From assembly GCA_021786135.1 (NCBI GenBank), contig JAJYNV010000095.1:1-7652 (forward strand): DNA of 7,652 bases, in the 5' to 3' direction. The position numbers and the translations under genes are program-made. A model generated the notes under the pieces. It was not told the DNA's origin. It saw only the letters and a list, made by a program, of their open reading frames with translations, and searched no databases. The stretch is from Bacillota bacterium. GTDB taxonomy: Bacteria; Bacillota; Sulfobacillia; JAJZYS01; JAJYTV01. Positions within the stretch are counted from its first letter, which is position 1, and every line of letters starts with the position of its first letter. Positions 6,178 through 7,652 of the stretch are shown one piece after another.

Positions 6178-7314
6178 TCAGGATGGGGGGAGGATCTCGA
6201 TGACGGCAGGTCCCTCCCGCGTGTGGGTGATGATCTCGTAGTTCGCTCCCCCGAACCCGCTGAGATACGGTTGGCCCCAGACGTCCCAGAGTGTGAGTGT
6301 GCGGTGGGCTTCGGCGAAGAGGATGCTCAGGGGAGGGCCTGTCAGGCTCGTACCCGGCGTCCAGGCGATGAAGCCCGGTCCAAAGAGCCTGTTCCCTCCG
6401 TGGATGGTCCAGGACTGGGTCTTGTCGGAGCCGACCGTCTCGCGGATCAGGGTGTCCGTCCACACATCCGAGGGAGAGGGCTGGTCCACCCACACCACGC
6501 CGTCGTCCCCGACGGCCTGCACGCGAAGGCCGGGGATCCTGCCCAGCACCTCGAAGGACGTACCACCCCATCTGGAAAGCGTGTTGCCGTTCAGGCCATA
6601 GAGCGTGCCGTCTGGAGCGACGCGGAGTTCCGTGTTGAAACCCTTGGGCCAGGGGGCGTTCTTCCCGGTCTTCAAGTCCATGATCCCCGACCCGATGAGC
6701 GGTGCGGGGCCCTCGCTTTGCGCGACAGACCAAAGGATCTGCGGGTCCGTGGGCCAGCCGAAGGCGAAGGCGCCGACAAGATACTCCGAAGCCGTCTTGG
6801 GGCGGCCCGGCAAGAGGTAGGTGGACACCGTCATGTCGGGGGTGTGGATGACTCGAAGCGTGCTCGTCGTCGTTCCCTCGCAGACGAGGGCCGCGTCACC
6901 GGGCGGGTAGCTGCTGTTGAGGTCGACGTAGGCGAAGGACGTGGTCCCGGGGCAGCCGTCCTGGGTGACCGTCCCGGTCTTCCCGGATGTCAGAGATCGC
7001 CAGGTCACCGGGTAGGGGGCCTCCGCCCCGAAGGTGAGCAGGTAGGTGCCCACAACGACTTCCCCACCGGCCTTCTTGAAGAAGTCGGCTGGCAGAGGAA
7101 GCTCCTCGACGCGGAACTTCCCGATCGTCCAGGTCCTGGGCAAGACGCTTGCGCTAGCCGTACCCGTGTTCGTCGCCAGCTTGGGACCTGCGGTCTTTGA
7201 CGCCGTGCGCTGCGTCTTCTGCGCTGGGTGGGCCTGGCGCGCCGGTTGTGAAACTCCGCAGCCGGCCGTCAGAAGGAGAACCGCGCCGCAGATCGCAAGT
7301 CTCCGCATGTCCAC
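6178..7314 (-). CDS. Lipoprotein with probable repeat/propeller fold, unknown function
   Basis: The 378-residue product starts with V-D-M-R-R-L, a hydrophobic signal core (residues 6-17) and the lipobox L-T-A-G-C with Cys19. A Thr/Ala/Gln/Lys-rich linker covers about 20-58. The rest is rich in short beta-strand units with Gly/Asp turns: S-L-T-S-G-K-T-G near 107-114, M-D-L-K-T-G near 212-217, V-A-P-D-G-T-L-Y-G-L-N near 232-242, V-G-D-D-G-V-V-W-V near 268-276, and L-F-G-P-G-F-I-A-W-T near 310-319. This is consistent with a propeller-like binding domain. Cys121 and Cys145 may form a disulfide. The GTG at 7312-7314 is preferred because AGGGAG stands nine bases before it; the ATG two codons later is 15 bases away. 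It is followed on the same strand, 205 bases on, by the other large lipoprotein and may be its distant paralogue. The substrate or partner is unknown. Confidence 0.8.
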   Translation of the reverse strand: MDMRRLAICGAVLLLTAGCGVSQPARQAHPAQKTQRTASKTAGPKLATNTGTASASVLPRTWTIGKFRVEELPLPADFFKKAGGEVVVGTYLLTFGAEAPYPVTWRSLTSGKTGTVTQDGCPGTTSFAYVDLNSSYPPGDAALVCEGTTTSTLRVIHTPDMTVSTYLLPGRPKTASEYLVGAFAFGWPTDPQILWSVAQSEGPAPLIGSGIMDLKTGKNAPWPKGFNTELRVAPDGTLYGLNGNTLSRWGGTSFEVLGRIPGLRVQAVGDDGVVWVDQPSPSDVWTDTLIRETVGSDKTQSWTIHGGNRLFGPGFIAWTPGTSLTGPPLSILFAEAHRTLTLWDVWGQPYLSGFGGANYEIITHTREGPAVIEILPPS

Positions 7315-7408
7315 CAGAACGCACTCCCTACGCACTCGCGCTTCCGTGATGCCGGCGCGGAATGCCCCACGCCAAGAAGTTTGACCGTCAGCCAGCTGCC
7401 GAACGTGA

Positions 7409-7650
7409 TCAGCGCTTCCTCTTGGCGAAACGGCTCCACCAGACAAGTACGCCTATTGGGATGATCAGGGTCGCTACGGGCCAGAACACGCCCAGGACCG
7501 GTATCTTGGCAGGCAGGTAGATCAGGATGACGATGACGACAAAAAAGCGGCGATCTTGAGCAGTCCGATCACCGTGCCACCGAGGCAACCTTCCGTCCCC
7601 GCATACGACACCCTTTTTCGCGTGTCTCCATCTTCTTCGCCCACCCCAGG
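7409..7650 (-). CDS. Small two-helix membrane protein, two frames joined at a T6 tract
   Basis: An upstream minus-strand frame (GTG candidates at 7642-7644 and 7609-7611, or a start beyond the window) encodes G-C-L-G-G-T-V-I-G-L-L-K-I-A-A. It then enters a run of six T (bases 7541-7546) and stops at 7522-7524. The -1 frame from that run reads F-F-V-V-I-V-I-L-I-Y-L-P-A-K, then V-L-G-V-F-W-P-V-A-T-L-I-I-P-I-G-V-L-V-W-W and a basic end S-R-F-A-K-R-K-R, stopping at 7409-7411. Joined, they give a protein of about 68-80 residues with two transmembrane helices and a positively charged C-terminus. The run reads T-TTT-TTG in the upstream phase, a slippery heptamer, so ribosomal or transcriptional slippage is possible. 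A one-base loss in the homopolymer, real or a sequencing artefact, is the simpler explanation. No family is recognised. The lipoprotein gene starts 94 bases downstream on the same strand. Confidence 0.5.
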   Translation of the reverse strand, partial: WGGRRRWRHAKKGVVCGDGRLPRWHGDRTAQDRRFFVVIVILIYLPAKIPVLGVFWPVATLIIPIGVLVWWSRFAKRKR

Positions 7651-7652
7651 CA

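Noticed and set aside
4548..6203. Plus-strand open frame of 551 codons
   Set aside because: It runs antisense to the propeller lipoprotein, is dominated by Arg, Gly and Ala without domain motifs, and has no matching ribosome binding site. The minus-strand gene has a signal peptide, repeats and an excellent Shine-Dalgarno sequence.
6043..7200. Plus-strand open frame of 385 codons
   Set aside because: It is antisense to the second lipoprotein gene, with low-complexity Arg/Gly-rich composition. This is a common by-product of G+C-rich coding DNA.

Overview
The window is G+C-rich bacterial DNA. It has strong Shine-Dalgarno sequences (one extends as GGAGGTGATC), frequent GTG and probable TTG starts, and at least one promoter with a perfect TATAAT -10 box. 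Three genes encode lipoproteins with a Cys lipobox. Together these suggest a high-G+C Gram-positive organism, perhaps a Bacillota lineage. That assignment is an inference; Actinomycetota or Chloroflexota are not excluded, and no marker gene settles it.

Layout, left to right. (1) Bases 1-333, minus: the N-terminal part of a GNAT acetyltransferase resembling the aminoglycoside 6'-N-acetyltransferase group, cut by the window edge. (2) 440-699, minus: the C-terminal remnant of a TetR-type repressor with a one-base frameshift and no DNA-binding domain. (3) 766-2346, minus: a CPBP-family intramembrane protease followed by a histidine-phosphatase (phosphoglycerate mutase-like) gene, probably one operon driven by a promoter near 2387-2417. 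The phosphatase stop overlaps an ATG (ATGA) that opens a 21-codon ORF. (4) About 2430-2619, plus: a decayed C-terminal end of an ABC-2 type (drug-exporter-like) permease, then about 260 bases with no convincing gene. (5) 2881-3504, minus: a small Cys-containing lipoprotein of unknown function. A 344-base divergent intergenic region separates it from (6) 3849-4539, plus: a polytopic membrane protein interrupted by one frameshift. (7) 4647-7314, minus: two larger lipoproteins in tandem, each with the look of a beta-propeller. (8) 7409-7650, minus: a small two-helix membrane protein whose two halves are joined by a -1 shift at a T6 tract; it runs towards or past the right edge.

The intact genes point to cell-envelope functions: three secreted, membrane-anchored lipoproteins, a membrane protease and small membrane proteins. 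All three lipoproteins carry a D-L-x-T-G-type turn, and the two large ones probably have related architecture. Between the intact genes lie fragments of an efflux-type module (TetR repressor and ABC-2 permease), which marks bases 334-2880 as a region of gene decay around a conserved protease/phosphatase pair. I see no CRISPR array, RNA gene, transposase or clear new defence or biosynthetic system. The items most worth following are the slippery T6 frameshift, the repeated single-base frameshifts, the divergent lipoprotein pair, and the CPBP/phosphatase pair.
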